Positions 63,015 to 64,000 of a stretch of 64,000 nucleotides of DNA are shown here, piece by piece; the stretch's first letter is position 1; each line of letters opens with the position of its first letter. Source of the DNA: Roseitranquillus sp963709765 (GTDB taxonomy: Bacteria > Pseudomonadota > Alphaproteobacteria > Rhodobacterales > Rhodobacteraceae); assembly GCA_963709765.1 (NCBI GenBank), contig CAVPXL010000002.1, positions 1-64,000 of the forward strand, in the 5' to 3' direction. The notes under the pieces were generated by a model. The model saw only the letters and a program-made list of their open reading frames with translations. It was not told where the DNA came from and did not search any database. Both the position numbers and the translations under genes were made by a program.

Positions 63015-64000
63015 TCAGGTCGAGGGCTCGGGCTCCGGCTCGATCCCGCCATCCTGACTGCGGGTCCGCGACTTCGTCTTCGGAATCGCGGTCACCGACG
63101 CCGAATTGCCCGGTCCGGCCGACGCATCGTCTTCATCGTCGCCCCGGTTCAACGGCTGACCCGCGATGACCTTCGTGATCTCGTCTCCGGTCAATGTCTC
63201 GTACTCCAGGAGGCCCTGAGCCAACCGGTGCAGATCCTCGATCTTCTCCGTGAGGATCCGCTTCGCAACTTCGTAGCCTTCGTCGACCAGGCGGCGAACC
63301 TCGCCGTCGATCTGCTCCTGCGTGTCGGGACCGGCATTGGCCTGCCCCTGATAGGGGCCGAGATAGCTCTGCTGCTCGTTGGCGTAGTCGATCATGCCGA
63401 GCTGATCGGAGAAGCCGAACTGGGTCACCATGGCGCGCGCGATCCGGCTGACCTGCTGGATGTCGCTCGCGGCCCCGCTGGTGACGTTGTCGCGGCCGAA
63501 GATGAGCTCTTCGGCGACCCGCCCGCCCATCGCCATGGCGATCTTGGACGTGTACTTGGTGAACGTCACCGAAAGCTGGTCCCGCTCCGGCAGGCTCAGC
63601 ACCAGCCCCAGAGCGCGGCCACGCGGGATGATCGTCGCCTTGTGGATCGGGTCATGCTGCGGCACGTTCAGTCCGACGATGGCATGGCCGGCCTCGTGAT
63701 ACGCGGTCAGCTTCTTCTCGTCCTCGGACATCACCATGGACCGCCGTTCGGAGCCCATCATCACCTTGTCCTTGGCGTTCTCGAAATCCTCCATGGTCAC
63801 GAAACGCCGGCCGACACGGGCGGCCATCAGCGCCGCCTCGTTCACGAGGTTGGCAAGATCGGCACCCGAGAACCCGGGCGTGCCGCGCGCGATGATGCGC
63901 AGATCCACGTTCGGACCCAGCGGCACCTTGCGGGCATGGACGCCAAGGATCTTCTCGCGGCCCTTGATGTCGGGGTTGGGCACCTGCACCTGCCGGTCGA
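63015..64000 (-). CDS. ftsH: ATP-dependent zinc metalloprotease FtsH (5' part off window)
   Basis: About 328 C-terminal residues are present; the N-terminus, with the membrane segments and Walker A, lies beyond the right edge. Visible are the end of the AAA domain (PGFSGADLANLVNEAALMAA), the zinc-binding HEAGH in LTAYHEAGHAIVGLNVPQHD, and the protease region TKYTSKIAMAMGGRVAEELI with GAASDIQQVSRIARAMVTQF. The C-terminal about 50 residues are polar and acidic (EPEPEPST end). FtsH degrades membrane and short-lived cytosolic proteins. The true stop at 63015 is followed by a hairpin. Confidence 0.96.
   Translation of the reverse strand, partial: DRQVQVPNPDIKGREKILGVHARKVPLGPNVDLRIIARGTPGFSGADLANLVNEAALMAARVGRRFVTMEDFENAKDKVMMGSERRSMVMSEDEKKLTAYHEAGHAIVGLNVPQHDPIHKATIIPRGRALGLVLSLPERDQLSVTFTKYTSKIAMAMGGRVAEELIFGRDNVTSGAASDIQQVSRIARAMVTQFGFSDQLGMIDYANEQQSYLGPYQGQANAGPDTQEQIDGEVRRLVDEGYEVAKRILTEKIEDLHRLAQGLLEYETLTGDEITKVIAGQPLNRGDDEDDASAGPGNSASVTAIPKTKSRTRSQDGGIEPEPEPST

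Overview
The window is about 64 kb of GC-rich (roughly two-thirds G+C), densely coding DNA from an alphaproteobacterium, most likely a marine-type member of the Rhodobacterales (Roseobacter group). This rests on gene content and order: a ctaC-ctaB-ctaG-ctaE cytochrome aa3 block running into SURF1, thrC and an M16 peptidase; lysC next to ptsP; a Tad/Flp pilus locus; a VPLPA-CTERM surface protein; and fhs-folD. I see no rRNA, tRNA, CRISPR array, insertion sequence or prophage.

Layout. 0-3 kb: a molybdenum hydroxylase operon (2Fe-2S subunit, molybdopterin subunit, cytochrome c cut by the window edge). 3-13 kb: sensing genes and orphans (a periplasmic binding protein beside a large chemoreceptor, a LuxR-type ligand-binding domain with no DNA-binding domain, a lone phage-type tail tube gene, a histone-deacetylase-like enzyme, a NUDIX hydrolase, DUF1178, and a second chemoreceptor ending in GWEEF). 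13-24 kb: lysC-ptsP, small membrane and secreted proteins, acyltransferases, SulP, and an mtnP-apt methylthioadenosine/adenine salvage pair. 24-34 kb: a minus-strand block of FAD oxidase, metallo-beta-lactamase fold protein, RimJ-like acetyltransferase, M16 peptidase, thrC, SURF1 and the cytochrome c oxidase genes. 34-43 kb: tldD, dprA, topA, and a ketone-body CoA-transferase operon (scoA/scoB) with a LOV blue-light histidine kinase between its two subunits. 43-54 kb: Tad pilus genes (pilin, cpaB, cpaC, OmpA lipoprotein, cpaE, cpaF, tadB, tadC, tadD, prepilin peptidase, AAA ATPase). 54-64 kb: VPLPA-CTERM protein behind a CtrA-like site, Lhr-type helicase plus PdeM nuclease, thioesterase, folD/fhs one-carbon genes, a MOSC protein, a poorly coding lower-GC stretch, and the 3' part of ftsH.

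A striking property of this sequence is that seven conserved genes are broken by single-base indels: chemoreceptor (3), tail tube (1), apt (1), FAD oxidase (1), metallo-beta-lactamase fold protein (4), thrC (1) and MOSC (1). Eleven of the twelve behave as one-base insertions, and removing them restores family-length proteins. Because housekeeping genes are hit and the flanking protein is fully conserved, I think uncorrected sequencing indels are likelier than real decay. These genes are entered as pseudogenes with the repaired product described.

The best candidates for new biology are the LOV histidine kinase inside the scoAB operon, the binding-protein/chemoreceptor pair, the LuxR ligand-binding domain without DNA-binding domain, the AAA ATPase at the end of the Tad locus, several unannotated microproteins, and two families of short intergenic repeats.
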